Positions 12,669 to 25,744 of a DNA stretch of 64,000 nt are shown piece by piece (position 1 is the first letter of the stretch; each line of letters opens with the position of its first letter). The notes under the pieces were generated by a model. That model had not been told where the DNA came from. It did no database searches and saw nothing but the letters and a program-made list of their open reading frames with translations. The translations under genes and the position numbers were made by a program. Origin of the DNA: Castor canadensis (lineage: Eukaryota > Chordata > Mammalia > Rodentia > Castoridae); contig NC_133390.1 of assembly GCF_047511655.1 (NCBI RefSeq), forward strand, positions 126,967,583-127,031,582, given 5' to 3'.

Positions 12669-13231
12669 TGAATTCCTTTTTAAGAGTACTTTTATACACA
12701 CTGGTCCTCTGTGCCATCAAGAGGTGAGCCACATACAGCATTTCCAAGAAGAATCCATGCAGGAACTGAAAGCCACTGTGCTAGGCTCATAGCTGGCTTA
12801 GAACTCCTGCTTTACCAGTGGTGCCATAATCTACAGGCCTGCTGTCCATCGCAAGCCAAGTGCACTCCCTTGGCTTCTCAGATGTTGGGAGAGCTCGCGC
12901 CTCGTGGACTTTTCCATGCAGCTGGCCCCTGGTCTGCGTGTTTGATGCTGGCACATTTGACGTTGGCACACACTCAGCCAGTAGCTGAGTGTTCAGCAGT
13001 AACTGTAAACAAAAATGTGAGAAAGGGCCTCTGAAGATCAGTGAAATGTGGTGAGTAGGGAGTGCTGGGCACCACGGACTGGGAAGCAGAGGATGCTGGG
13101 GGTTGGTCAGACCTTCCTGGGCAAGAAAAGGCAGAAGGAAAATGAGGGAAAAGTCTATGCCAAGACCCAGGTTTAGAAGAAGGTAACACCGTTTGAAATC
13201 TTTTGGGTCAGTTCCTAAAAATGGACTTTTT

Positions 13232-13315
13232 TTCAACAGTACTGGAGTTTGAACTCAGGACTTGACACTTGCTAGGCAGGCAGGCTCTCTGTTGCTTGAG
13301 CCACACTTCTCAGCC
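13232..13315 (-). mobile_element. tRNA-derived SINE half with 14-base target duplication
   Basis: AAAATGGACTTTTT flanks the insert at 13218-13231 and 13316-13329, so this monomeric copy moved on its own. Confidence 0.9.
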
Positions 13316-14654
13316 AAAATGGACTTTTTGATAGTGAGGAAAGTTAGTTTGGTCGTGCAAATAAGTTTGTAGTAGTTCTGGTAGATTTTTGCCAGCTCCT
13401 CACTTAACAGCTAGCAAGCTGACAAGCTGTTCGCTGTTGGTCTCCGTCTCTCAGAAAGTGGTGGGGAAATGAGTGATGTGGTGAGCACATTAAGCTGCCT
13501 GTTCATATGGGCCTTCATGGAAGACATTTATAGGTCTAGCATTTCATTTTTGTGATTTTTTTTGTCGTTACACAAATATGATCAGATCAACATTAGTGGA
13601 ATTAAACCCAAAAGTTACTAACTTAGATTCACACATGAGCTCATGGTTCCACAGATTCTACAAATGTTTTATTTGGGGCTCAACTACTCCCGATGCCCAT
13701 CCTGCCTTGCTTACTCCCCCACAGGTCTTTTCAGGAGAGTACTCCCCCGTTCCTCCCCAGTAGACTTTCTGTATACAAATCTCTTTCTCAGTCATGTCGG
13801 GGACCTCCTGTGTCCTCCCACCCAGAAGATCAGCCCGAGCCTTCTTGGTTCAGCTTTCCTACTTTCTGCTGACTTTGGAAGTTTGCACTCCTTCGTGTCC
13901 TTCACAGTGGTGTTTCAGCTCTGCACACCGCCCCCCCCCCCTTCGGTGCAAGTCTCTGCTCTTCCCCTTGTCTTTCACGTTTCTCATTAAACTTCCTTTT
14001 ATTGCTTCAGTACTTTAGGAAAAGGTAAAGTACAGATCACTGAGATAATGAATATTCAAATTGTGCCGACTCTCTGCCCTGAACAAATGTCCACTTTAAG
14101 TCCACATCGAGCTCTATTCCCTGGGGCACAAGGAAGATGGGGGCAGAAAAGCCAGTGCCAGGAGGGAAGGGGAGCCTGGCAAGTGCGAGCTGCTACTGAA
14201 TTTCTAATTCTCACACAGAAGGAAACTCCTTCCAGAAAGTTCAGCTCTGGAAGTAGAAATGATAACTCGAGAATGCTATGATACGGGGTCTGCAGATTGT
14301 TTACCTTGGAAGACATGTTCCATAAACCCAGTGAGGGTTGCATTTAGCATTTAGCTGTAGAGATCAAGGTGGTCCACAGCCTAGTCCAGGGACCAGAGGT
14401 ATGCAGAATACTCTGACTGATGGGCCTAGGGACCTGCATTTTAACATGTCCCCTGTGTCGCACTCTCTGAAGGGTAGAATGGCAGGTGTAGACTTTGTCA
14501 TCCAGATCACATGCACCCTTGACGCCTCCCTCACCTGTGTCTTAAGCAAACTGGTGGAGCCTGGAGACCATGAGCGCTTGGTGACACCTGCAGGTCGTCG
14601 TCATCCACTGCTTTGCTGTCTTCTCAGTGATCTCTTCTGTTAGGAGCCTATGTG

Positions 14655-14905
14655 TTCTTCTCTTGGGTACCTTCCTGCCGCTCTTCATCTTAATAAGAGA
14701 GGGAAACTGAGGCAGCCTAACTGCTAGACTCCCATTGCCTTAGAGAGATCTTGGGTAAGTCACTTACCCTGTCTGTGCCTCAGGTTCCTCACCTGTGAAG
14801 TGGAGGCCGTAGTACTGCCAGGTTTCCAGGGTTACCGTGCAGGTCTTGTATGAAGTGTGTGAGCCCTGAGTAAATCCTAGCTATTATTCTATTGCCTGCT
14901 TTTAG
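14655..14905 (+). mobile_element. MIR SINE
   Basis: TTGGGTAAGTCACTTACCCT and TCAGGTTCCTCACCTGTGAA are plus-strand MIR core. Confidence 0.8.
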
Positions 14906-15412
14906 TGTTGCAGTGAGAGCTTTTATCTCCTCCCCAGGAATCCCGGGGTCTGTTCTTGCTGCTCCATATTCACCTGAAGAGGTCCTCAAGGTCTTCACTC
15001 CCTTCTCCCCTTCACATATCTGCAACTGATCTCCACAGACCTGCACTGGCCTCTTTCAGAGAAATGTTCGGTGGGCACAGGTCCTTGTCCAAATGAAGAG
15101 ATGCCACCTGGTCTTCATGCAAGAGTGTTGCAGAAGTTTTATTGTGCACTTGGCTATCCTGTGGGGAGCATGTCACATGTGCCAGGCTTGTGCTTTTCAC
15201 TTGGCAGAGAGGCATTGAGGTAATGAAGAGCATTGGGTTGGCTCTGGCTTTGCCATCCCAGGCAGGTAGCCCCAGGTAAATCATGTCCCCTCTCTTCTCT
15301 CCTGTGAGGTAAGGGTAAAACTTTTGAAATCAGTGCTGTTCTAATCATTTTATATAAGTACAATCTATGTACTGGGTAAGAACTTATTTCTCTTGAATAA
15401 ATACCTAACAGT

Positions 15413-15508
15413 TGGGCTGGAGGTGTGGCTCAAGCGGTAGAGCGCCTACTTTGCAAGAGCGAAGCCCTGAGTTCAAACCCTAGTCCCACCAAAACCAAAA
15501 CAAAACCA
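15413..15508 (+). mobile_element. tRNA-derived SINE half
   Basis: Near-consensus copy with A box GTGGCTCAAGCGG, B box GAGTTCAAACC and a CAAAA-rich tail. Confidence 0.9.
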
Positions 15509-15603
15509 CAATAAATATCTAACAGTGGTTTTGTTGGGTCCTGTGTTAAGTATATAATCAAATTTAACTGGGGGTGTGATCAAGTGGTAGAGATTTGTTT
15601 GGG

Positions 15604-15775
15604 TTTTTTTGACAGCACTGAGGCTTGAACTCAGGGCCTCATGCTTGCTAGGCAAGACCTGTTTGTTTTGAGGCAGGTGTCACTATATAGCCCAGGCTGT
15701 CCTTGAACTCGTGATGTAGCCCAGCCTCAACCCCCCTAGTGCTGGGATCACAGGCATGTACCACTGTGCCTGGTT
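15604..15775 (-). mobile_element. Dimeric SINE, minus orientation
   Basis: A truncated tRNA half is followed by a B1-like half (CCTTGAACTCGTGATGTAGC ... CTGGGATCACAGGCATG). Confidence 0.8.
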
Positions 15776-17600
15776 CTGTTTCCCTAATGACTGTAATGGT
15801 GAGATCTTTTCATGTGATTACCTTTGGTAAAGTGGCTTTTCAAATTTTTGCCCCATTTAAAAAATAGGTTTGTGTCTTTTTTTATTGTAAGGTTTTAAAT
15901 ATTCTTTATATAGTCAGGATAAAGGTCCTTTTTCAGAAACATGATTTGCAAAATTTTTCCAATGCTCTGTGCCTTATCTTTTCTTTCTCTTAATAATCTC
16001 CTTTGCAAGGCAAAAGTTGTTAATTTTGGTGAAGTCTGATTTGTCAGTTTTTCCCTTTTTGGATCACGTGTTTGGTGTCTTATCTAAAAACTCTTTGTCT
16101 AACCCAGGTCTCAAAGATTTTATGTTTTTTTTCTAGAAGATTTGCAATTTTATAAAGGTTTGTGATTGATTTTTGAATTAATTTTTGTATAAGGAGAGAA
16201 GATTTGTTCAAGGTTTATTGTTTTGTACCTGAATGGCTAGTTATTCCATCATTGTTTGTTGATAAGGATATCCCTTTCTCTAGTGAATTAAGTCTCTGTG
16301 CTTCTGTCAAAAAAAAAAAAAGAAAACATTAGCTGACCAAATTCCTGAGGGTCAATTTATGGACTCTGTTCTGTTCCACTGATGTGTGTCTATACATTCA
16401 TCTAAACCATACTATCAGACTGGGCATGGTAGTACACACGTGTAATCCTAGTTACATAGGAGGCAGAGGTAAGAGGATGAGGCAAGACCCTATTTGAAAA
16501 ACAAAGTAAAAGCAAGAGGACTCAGAGTGTGGCTCAAGTGATACAGCACTTGCCTAGCAAGTGCAAGGCCATGAATTCAGTCCTTAATACCACCAAAATA
16601 CAAACAGCAACAAACCTGTCTTGATTACTGTTAACTCTGTAGTAAATCTTCAAATTGGATACTGTCCTTTTACAAAATTGTTTTGGTTATTCTTCCTGCA
16701 CTTTCCCATGTCAATTTTAGGATCAGCTTGTCAATATCTACCCCCACACCAAAAAAAAAAAAAAAAAAGCCTGCCGGACTTTGAATGAGATTCTGTTGAG
16801 CCTGTCCATAGTTGGGGCAGAATGGCTTATATAGACCACATTGTGTCTTTTGGTCCTCTCTCCCCACTTATTTACATCTTTGACTGCTTGAGGCAGGGTT
16901 TTCTGACTTTGAGCATGCTGTAGTTAGTTTACACCTAATAAATATTCCCCCTTTTGCTGCTATTATAAATGGTCCTCCTTGTTTGTAACTCTTAATTTCA
17001 GCTGTGCATTGCTAATATATATGGTGATTTTTATAAGTTGAGCTTGTAACCCATGACATTGGTAAACTCATTTATTAGTCTGAGGGGTTCTTTTTGTAGA
17101 TTCATTGGGATTTTCTACACAGATGATCATGTATCTATAAACAAAGTTTAGTCTCTTCCTTGTCAAACTTTATGCCTCTTTTCGCAGTGCCCAGTGGCAA
17201 GTAAGTGTTTTGGGAAAGGGCATCCCTTCCTTGTCCCATCTTAGGGGAAAGTCCTGTAGTTTCTCACCATCAAGTGCAGTGTGAGCTATAGGCTCACGCT
17301 GTGAGTTGTGGGTGCCGTTAGCAGGTTGTGTTCCCTTCCACGCTAGCCTGCTGCTGGGTTTTATCATGGTTGGATACTGAATTTTGTCAAATGCCTTTTA
17401 TGCATAATGAATGAATGAGTTTTCTTCTTTTCTGAGTATATGGTGCCTGCATTTGAAACATTCGAAAATATTAAACCGACCATGCATCCCTGGAATAAGC
17501 CTTAGTTCACTGCGGGACTTGTATATCTCTTACGTACTGTTGGATGCAGGATGCGAGCATCTTGCTGAGGGTCTTTGATAGACTGGAGTTTCCACCTGAG
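15776..17600 (-). mobile_element. L1 ORF2-region fragment, split by a SINE
   Basis: The plus strand reads as antisense L1, e.g. TTTGTGATTGATTTTTGAAT and TAGGATCAGCTTGTCAATAT. A SINE at 16419-16612 interrupts it and reading frames are destroyed. Confidence 0.75.
16419..16612 (+). mobile_element. Dimeric B1-tRNA SINE inside L1
   Basis: Short B1 half followed by a tRNA half (GAGTGTGGCTCAAGTGATAC). Confidence 0.85.
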
Positions 17601-18736
17601 CACGTTAATGACTTGGCCCAGGTGTGGCCTGTCTCTTGAGATATGTTCTGGCAGCCCACCGTGGGCTATCCTGAATCCTTATGTCTTCATGTAGCTGCTT
17701 TCTTTTTGGCTTTCCCTGTTTCTCAACTCTGCCCACATGTTAGAAAAACATAAAGTTATGCAACTCAGTTCGGAAATAAGATTCAGGAAGAGGCATTTGA
17801 GTCCAGTCCCCTAGTGTTACAGAGGTCCTACAGAATGCCTGGCCCCCGCCGTCACTGTAGGAGGACAGTTTGTGTTTGATTCACCTGACCGGTCTGGTCT
17901 GCAGTGGCAGGTGAATAAGTGGTGACACTGTTGAAAACAGACCTTTTCTTCAGGCTCTTTGTAGCCTCCTTACTTCCTCCACAGTGTCCAGACCAGACCA
18001 GGGTCCAGGCTGCCTGTGGGAATTGAAAGGCCCTCTTTGTCTCACTACCAGGTGGCTTGGACAGGGGCAAGGAGACCTCACAGTGACCCTGCAGGCCAGG
18101 GGAGGGGCCCTGTGGGCAGTGGTCAGGTTCTGGCCTTCTCAGGTTATTTTTAATAAGCAGAGGCCAAGGGGGAGGAGGCCTTTCTGAAGGAAGGCCTTTG
18201 TTTTTAGATGACTCAACAGTGCAGGACAGTGTGAAGGAGAAATTTGTGCAGGCACTGGGGAAATGCCTGCCTTCTGAGACAGCTTCTGCTGGGACTGGGG
18301 CACAGGTGACAGTACTTAGCCTGTGACCTGGAAGAGAAGGGAAAGGAGGAAGTGTGTGGCCCAGCCCCCACCTCCTCTAGGGAGGCCCCCCTCTCCACCT
18401 GTTTCCCTGCCCTTCTTCTGGCTGGTGCGCTGTCCTACTCCTCATTACCTCCCTAGCTGACAGTCTCCTCATATCTGACTTCTGTGTCTCTTCTCCCCCA
18501 TCTCCTGACCACCTGCTACCTGATTAGTTTTCCTAAAGTTCATTTCTGCCTGTAGCTCCACTTGCTCAGTAACCTTCACTGCCCACTGATGTGCCTGGAA
18601 TCTGATGCTCCATCTCTCCCTGCCAGCCTTATGGCCTCTCACCCTAACATGAATGATGACTTGCTTGTTTCCAAATCTGCCCTGTGCTTTTTCTCCCTAT
18701 GCCTCTTGCCATGCTCCCTCTGTCAGAAGCTTCCAA

Positions 18737-18938
18737 ATGCTGGGTGTGGAAAGGCATACCTGGAATCCAGCACTCAAGAGACTGAGGCAAGAGAATGGTG
18801 AGTTCCTGGGCTACATAGTGAGATCCTGTCTCAAAACACACAAAAAGCAGCTACCTGAGCTCCCTCAAGTGGTAGAGTGCCTGCCTAGCAAACGAAGTCC
18901 TGAGTTCAAACCCCAGTGCCACCAAAAAAAAGAAAAGA
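18737..18938 (+). mobile_element. Dimeric B1-tRNA SINE
   Basis: B1 half with CTACATAGTGAGATCCTGTC, then a tRNA half ending AAACCCCAGTGCCACC and an A-rich tail. Confidence 0.9.
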
Positions 18939-19894
18939 AAGCTGTTTCTGTGTCCATCTCCTTGACCTCCAGGCATCCTTCCTCACAAATGCTCTGATGC
19001 ACTCTCCTCCTTTTGTCATAGTTATTTGAGTCTGAGTCTTAAGCTCCTCGCCATCAGGACAGGACCTGTGTCTGTCTGTCCTCAGATGTGCTCATCCCCT
19101 GGTAACCACATGCTGGAAAGATTAATCACATCGCCCGGTTATTCTTCCCATCAACCTCTGGGAACCACCCACCTTCAACATACAGCGTGACATTTGTTGC
19201 ATCTTTGCTATACCAGTGCCAAGCTGCTCTAAACCCAATTGGCTCAATTCATCTTTGTATTAGATCGTGTGATAGGTTTTATTATTGTCTCCATTCATGG
19301 AAACTAAGTCCCAGGGAAGTTAATTGTGGCTGTTAAATGACTGCTTGACCCTGCAGGTCATTAGTTTTGTGGCTCCCCTTCAGCTTTTCTGATGGCCTTT
19401 GGTGGCACTGAGACTCCCTTGCCCTGTCCTCATTCACTGGTTCCCCCATAGTGACCACATGTCCTGTAGTGGTGGTTTTCCATCTGTGACATGCACTATA
19501 GTCCCCTCATGGTTCTTGTGTACTGGCTTTGTCACTTTTTATCCCTGACTCGTTTCTTCTGCCCCGGCTGGCACTGGTTTTAATCCAGGCATCCTGCAGC
19601 CGGCGCTTCGTTCTGGCCTGAGCCCAAGGCTGGATGCCAGGCCTCTTGCTGAGTTGACTGGCCTCCAAGTACTTATTTCCCCAGGAGAGTGGCCGAAGGA
19701 CTGAGCAGTATAACTGTTTGCTCTGTTTCCTTACTCTCGCTGGCAAGATGGAAACAGTACCCCTGCTGACAGGGACAAGGCTGGCCATGTGGTTTGGGCT
19801 CAATGAATACTTACCAAGTAAATAACTTGATTCTTGCCTTCTTTATAAAAAAAACAAACTAGTGTTTTCTGGCCAGGAAGCTAAGAAAATTCTG

Positions 19895-20640
19895 AAAACA
19901 GGTGTATCAGTTAGCTTTTGCTGCCTAACAAATGGTTACGAAACCTTGATGGCCTCCAGGAATCATTGAGTGCTGCATGATGGAGTTCAGCTAAGGACTG
20001 GCTCTGCCAGTCATGAATCTGGCTTGCTGCTGTGTGTGGGGCTGGCTGCTGTCATCTGCTCTGGGCCAGCTCAGCCAGGGTAACTCCACACTGTCCCCAT
20101 GTCCCTTATTCTTCTGGGTCCAGCAGGCTTGTCACTTAGAGAAGCAGGGGAGAAGTGCAAACCTCAGGTGGAGTGAGCACCCTGAGTCAAGAGCACCCCC
20201 TCTGTTGTGGCTCTGTGAAGAGGAACCACACTTAATTTAAAGAAAGTTGGTGGGGGGATATATTTCAGAATGGAAGCCTCTTTTAAATGGAACCTTATAG
20301 GAACTGTAGATGGGGACCAGAGGATGGCAGAGGCCTGGAGTTCTGCATCTTCCTGCTGCTCTCTCCCGGCTCCATGGCTCCTGGGAACCCCAACCCAGGT
20401 TTTCAGAAGCTGCCTGTGATGTCACTGGCAATTTTTATTTGGCTGTAGACTTTTGTGCTCTGGACCTGGCAGTGCTGGTCCCACAGAGTGTGCAGTGCAG
20501 GTGGTCAAGCACAGGCATCCACAGAGCCATTCTTGCATCTCACAGGATCCCTGTCATGGTGGTTTCATGTCTAATACTCAGGATGAGGTTTTCAGAGGCA
20601 GCAGCTGCCTTCCATCAAGCCGGCCTTGAGAATATCTGCT
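19895..20640. mobile_element. Ancient interspersed repeat (TGCTGCCTAACAAA type)
   Basis: TTAGCTTTTGCTGCCTAACA opens a type of old mammalian repeat that I cannot assign to a family with confidence. The right end is not defined. Confidence 0.3.
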
Positions 20641-20825
20641 GAGATGACATTTTAAGCCAGAGACCAGGTGCAGGTTGCAGATGTCGAGTCTCCCTCACCT
20701 GTCCCATCACTGTTTTCTGGACATATACCAATTTCCTATGTAAAGAATCAAAACATGAAACCCAGATGATTCATATGTGACTTTCAAAACAGACAGATGG
20801 GACCCGTTTTTAGAGTGCCTGTTCC

Positions 20826-21290
20826 AGCCACTGTGGTACATAACAGATTACCCCAAAATTCAGTAGTGTAAAACAACTGCTTGTCATTGTCACAGTTCCA
20901 CAGATTGGGAGTTTGGGCTGGACTCAGTGGACACAGCTTATGTCTACTTTGTAGTGCTAGGGTCTCAGCATAGCCAGAGTCCTCTGTAGGCTCACTTTGT
21001 CACCTGCGATGCTGGCTGGGCTACTGCTGGAGCTGTCAGCCAGAACAATTGCATGTGACCTCTGTAAGTGAGTGGCCTAGACCACCTCTTCATGTGGCAC
21101 CAGGGTTCCCAAAGCTGCGACCTGAAGAGTAAGGACCAGAAGGAGCCTGTACCACCTCCTCTGACCCAGCTTGCAAGTCGTGCCATGCACTTCCACTGCA
21201 ATCCAGGTGGCAGCTAAGCCTGCCCAGGTTCAAGCGGAGAGGAAATGGATTCTCCTTCCTATGGGAAGCAACGCCATTTTACAAGAGCAT
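20826..21290. mobile_element. Second copy of the TGCTGCCTAACAAA-type repeat
   Basis: ACTGTGGTACATAACAGATT, CAGTAGTGTAAAACAACTGC and CACAGTTCCACAGATTGGGA fit the same old repeat family. Confidence 0.4.
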
Positions 21291-21564
21291 AGAGACCAGA
21301 AATGTCACTGTGCCATTTTTGGAAAACACAGCCAGTGTGTCAGCAGGACCTGGGGGCTTCTTACTGAGGCCGAGGGAATCAGAATACCTGGCTGCTTGTT
21401 GTTGTGTGAGCCTTTGCCATCAGACCACTGAGGCTCCAGGGAAAGCTGTCCAGCCACAGCTTCATCCATCTACCCAAGTCTCACAGCTTGGGAAAAACAT
21501 AAAAGGGGCAGGAAGCAGCGCACAGAGAGCAGAGGGCAAGAAGCTGGCTTGGAGCCAGGTAGAA

Positions 21565-21735
21565 ACACAGTCCCATCCCTGGTGTGCAGCCCTGTGGCCT
21601 AGAGCAGTACCTCTCTGCCTCAGTCACCTCATCTCTAGGATGAGGGAAGGAATAGCACTTGCTTTATGTTGCAATCATTCAACAGCCCTAGGCATGGCAA
21701 GTGGAAAGTGCCTGATACATATTAACCATTTCTGG
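21565..21735 (+). mobile_element. MIR SINE
   Basis: CTGCCTCAGTCACCTCATCT followed by AAGTGCCTGATACATATTAA matches the MIR 3' half. Confidence 0.6.
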
Positions 21736-21867
21736 AAATAGTTATCCATGATTGCCAGAACTATTGCAAGCACCTGGTGGAAAAGCTCATGTTCCAGAAT
21801 GCACTGGGGTCCTGCCTGCCCCTGCCAGTCCAGAAGATTCCTTGGCAGTCACACTCTTATTTTGTTG

Positions 21868-22185
21868 TTGTTGTTTTATTTTGCCTTGGAAGTACTGAGG
21901 TTTAAACTCAGGGTCTTGTGCTTGCAGTCTACCACTTGAGCCATATCCCAGCTCTTTTGCTTTACTTATTTTTTGGATAGGGGCTTGCATTTTTGGCCTG
22001 GATCATGTCCCTTCTTTCTTCACCTCCTGCATAGTGGGATCACAGGCATGAGCCTCCATACCCAGATTATCTGTTGAAATGGGATCTTGCTAACTTTTTG
22101 CCCATGCTGGCCTTAAACCACGATCTTTCTGCTCTCCACCACTGGAATAGCTGAGATTACAGTGTGAGTCATGGCACTTGGCTTA
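21868..22185 (-). mobile_element. Trimeric SINE (tRNA half plus two B1 units)
   Basis: Read on the plus strand: tRNA half, then two successive antisense B1 units ending GATCACAGGCATGAGCCTCC and GATTACAGTGTGAGTCATGG. Confidence 0.8.
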
Positions 22186-22805
22186 TGGGAGAGGGACACA
22201 GTCAACCAGCCGCCCATGAGGATAAACTGAGATTATCCTGAACAAGCTAGAACATCTGCTTCCCTAACCTAAAACCCTGAATGAAAACCAGCTTAACCAT
22301 TGTTCACGTGCTGGGGACTTGGCTTCCTTTTTTTTTTTTTTCCCCAGCATACATGTGAGTATATTTTTACATTGTGAATCTTTCTTGGGAACTTTTTTAC
22401 ATTTATTACTATGTGTGAATATCTTCCCATGTTAAAGCAAGATTGCATAACTATGTAACCCATAATTTTAAGGTAATAATATTTTCATTATATAAGGTTT
22501 TTAAATACCTCAACAGGGGGCAGGGAAGTCACCCTAATGCCATCATGGATGTAGGAGTGTTCCCTGGGCTGACTTGTCAGTGGTGACATTATTGAGGCAG
22601 AGACGATGCATACTTTTTAGACATTTGACAATTCATTGTCACTGTTGATGTTATCTCAGTGCTTGTCATGGTGCCTCTGTGCTGAGCACATTTCACACCT
22701 GCTAGCTCATCACAACAGCCTCATAGGGTATGAGGAAATGGAAGCATGAAAAAGTCAGGGCACACCACCAGAGGTGGTACCAACCAGTTATATTTTCTTG
22801 TTTGC

Positions 22806-22885
22806 TTGAGATAGGGTCTTACTGTATAGTCCTGGCTGTCCTTGAACTCAAGATCCACCTGCCTCAGCCTCTGGAGTGCTTGGTT
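22806..22885 (-). mobile_element. B1-like SINE monomer
   Basis: GGCTGTCCTTGAACTCAAGA followed by CCTGCCTCAGCCTCTGGAGT is antisense B1. Confidence 0.7.
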
Positions 22886-23604
22886 CTGAGCCAAGAGAGC
22901 CAGAGCCCAGGAGTCTGTGAGGCTGGTCTGAGGAGATTCAAAAGGAGGACAGTGAGGGTTGTGGGTAGCGCCCTGCCCTCGAGGGCCTGGCACAGCCTAG
23001 TTTGAAACTTTCACTCTTTTTCTGTTCACTTGGCTCTCGCTTGCCTTGTCACATTACACCATGCTTGACATCTTTCCAGACACTCTGGGTCCTTGCAGTA
23101 CTCTCCACACTGCTGTTGATACAAACAGCTTGGGTGTTTTCCAGTCAGCCCTGGTCTTCATTGCACCAGAATGTTCCTTCTACTCTTGACAGAGACTCAG
23201 ACAAGTTGTGTATGCCCGCCTTGGTCTGAGAACTGTGGAAAGCTACAGACCACAGCTGCCAACCTGTGCCCCACCTGGCCTCATTCAGATGTCAGTCAAG
23301 GTTTGCACAGTGGGAACCTGGGTGTTTCTGAGGGCAACTTATGAATGGAGAGCCCTGTGTCATGTCTTCTGTGGTCAGAATGCAAACCATTGCCCTTCCA
23401 TGGAGGTCATCAGAGAGGCCAAAGTCATCTGTACTCTCACAGCACCACACTGCCTGATTTGCTTATTAAGTGGAATTGTTCCTTCATAGTTTTTAAAATA
23501 AAAAGAATACTTTCCAAACCTCATCTCCTGCCATTATGAGAAGAAACTGAATCTCCATTTACTTTTCCCTCCCTTCTGTTCTTTCTCTGAACTTACCAGG
23601 CAGG

Positions 23605-23745
23605 ATATTTTTTAAGTTTTTTAATGGAAAATTTGAAACATGACCGAAGCAGTGAGAATAACATAATGAGCCCTCCTGACCTATCACTCAGCTATAGCAA
23701 TTGCTAACAAATGGCGGTCCCTGTTGGGCTATGTCGCACTGACAT
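23605..23745 (-). mobile_element. Old L1 3' fragment
   Basis: AATGGAAAATTTGAAACATG with the following AATAACATAATGAGCCC resembles an old L1 3' end; a related piece follows the SINE at about 23910-24010. Confidence 0.4.
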
Positions 23746-23801
23746 ACTATTCTTAACAGCTTAGTGTCATAAAGCTGTTCTTTCACATCCAGGGAGGGCC
23801 T

Positions 23802-23909
23802 TGCACAGACTAGGCAAGCGCTTCACCACTGAACTACATACACCTCCACCACCGAACCACACCTCCACCACCAAACTACACCTCCACCATTGAACTACAC
23901 CTCCAGCCA
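23802..23909 (-). mobile_element. ID-type SINE with amplified A-box end
   Basis: The minus strand reads a tRNA-derived SINE whose 5' end is tandemly repeated; see the minisatellite entry. Confidence 0.7.
23839..23909 (-). repeat. 19-base minisatellite built from a SINE A box
   Basis: Units close to CACCTCCACCACCGAACCA repeat about 3.5 times. Each unit on the minus strand carries a TAGTTCAGTGGT-like Pol III A box. Confidence 0.8.
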
Positions 23910-25744
23910 AAGCCATTCTTAAGTGAACAATTTGGTGATTTTTTTTAAAGCAGGCTGACAGAGTTGTGCAACCATCACTGAACTCAATTTAACCGCAAAT
24001 TCAGCTCTACGTGTTACTCTACTATGTGCTGGGTCTTAGGCTACAACAGTGCATTACTTGTGGACCTGTCCTGTGTGCACGAGGTTAAGCCGTATACACA
24101 GTTGGTAAAAATGCAGCGATCTGAGGCGACCTGGACAGGTGGTGAGCTTGCCTCACTGGGTCCTTGTCTGCATCTGAATGCGTGCATGTGTGTGTCACAC
24201 AGCTTTCCTGGCGACTTTGCATTCTTTGTTTCAGAATGGAAGAAACAGACTGCATGTCCTGGTCTCATCCCACGTGTCAAAGGCAGAGCTGCTCAGGGGG
24301 ATGGCACCATGTTCCTCTACTCATCTCTGTCTCCTCTAGAACGGAAGTGCAGAGTGAGCAGGAGTGTGACCCAGCTCAGCCCCCAGGAAGGACATGGAAC
24401 ACCCCCATGCATTCACCTGCTCATTCATTTCCTCAGCAGGTTTTGCAAAGAGCACAGACACTATTCAGAGGCCCTGGCACTGGGAAGTCAACGTGGACAA
24501 GTCACACGAAAGCCCCATCATGGGGCTTGTGGGCAGTGACGTAGCTGTGAAGCACAGTGCTTGGGTGAATAGCATCTGCAAAGGGTAAATAGCTTTTTAA
24601 AAAGCAGAAGAGGAAACTAGGCGGTGCCATAGTGCATATGTCAGAGCTGGAAGCACTTGCCAGGTCTGGCGATAACTGAGGTAAAAACTCAGAGTTCTGG
24701 GCCAAAGATGGCTCCACCCAAGTCACCTGCGAGGATGGCTGTGGGCAAAGAAACAACAGGCTGATCAGCTGTCCCAAGTAGGAGAGGACAGGGATGGAAC
24801 CATCAGTTGCAGGTATCAAGTCAGGGAGAGCCAACGGTACATCAGTGACTGATAGAAAATGTGACAGAAAGAACTCCATTCGGGCCTGGACATGACTGAT
24901 GGCCAAACTCTGGCAACCTCTTCTTGGGCACTATCCCCTTCATCTCACCCCTCTTTCCCTTAAGCGCCATGGATTTGTAACTTCTGGTGCCACCCCTTTT
25001 GGCTGGTCTCACTGAGGGCCAACTGCTGGGTGGCAATGGGAATGCTGGGAAAGTTAGTGAGTTTAAAGGGTTCTCAGAGAAAGAAAGGGGTTCATAGGCC
25101 CTCTCTGCTTCTCTGTAGCCCTTCTGACCCCCACCTTCTCACACACCCCTGGGCTGCTCTTGGTTGCTGACTACTCAGGAGACATCCTACCCTGGGTGGG
25201 AGTCAGCCACAGCTTGAGCTGCGTGTCAGTGCAGACTGGCTCAAGGGCTCCCTCGGGGACATGTCCCTCTTCACAATCTCAAAGGTCAGTGGAGCTTGTC
25301 ACCCTTGGTGACAGGAGGGTGGTTTTCACAGGCTGAGTCTTTTTGTCTTCCTGAAAGTGGCCTTGATGGTCTTTGCCAGTGCAGGTGACATGATTTGAAC
25401 CGGCCTGAGCGGCACACAGAATGTTCTGACTCCATCACACTGCTAGTCTAGACGTCCTGGTTGCCTTACATCTCCATGATGCTGTACCCGGAAGGCATGG
25501 ATGCAGGCTCTGGGGGCAGCTGATGGGACAGTGTGCCAACTTACCAGTGTTCACAGGGGAGTCACCAAAACCCTGCATCCCTATGTACCAAGATACCTTC
25601 CATGTGCCTAGATTCACCAACCAACAGCACCGTCCTCTCTGCAGGAGGCTGGAGGCCCACTGGCCTTACTAGGAAGGGAGCTGTGTTTTTGTGATGTCAG
25701 AGAATTCCATGGAGCTGTCATAGAGGGTGGCAGGATGACGTGAG

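Noticed and set aside
12787-13236. 149-codon minus-strand frame
   Set aside because: No recognisable domain; it runs to the border of a SINE and a shadow frame on the other strand is equally open.
15413-15508. tRNA gene
   Set aside because: Pol III A and B boxes are present, but this sequence recurs many times with A tails and target duplications, so it is a tRNA-derived SINE, not a tRNA gene.
15776-17600. L1 sequence as a possible active element
   Set aside because: The ORF2-like region is fragmentary, frameshifted and split by SINEs; no full-length L1 is present in the window.
23839-23909. CRISPR-like array
   Set aside because: The units are contiguous without spacers and belong to a SINE; the DNA is mammalian.
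24024-24539. 171-codon ATG-initiated plus-strand frame in CMTM7 intron 1
   Set aside because: It is among the longest ATG frames, but the composition looks random, overlapping frames are also open, no splice or poly(A) context fits, and no family is recognised.
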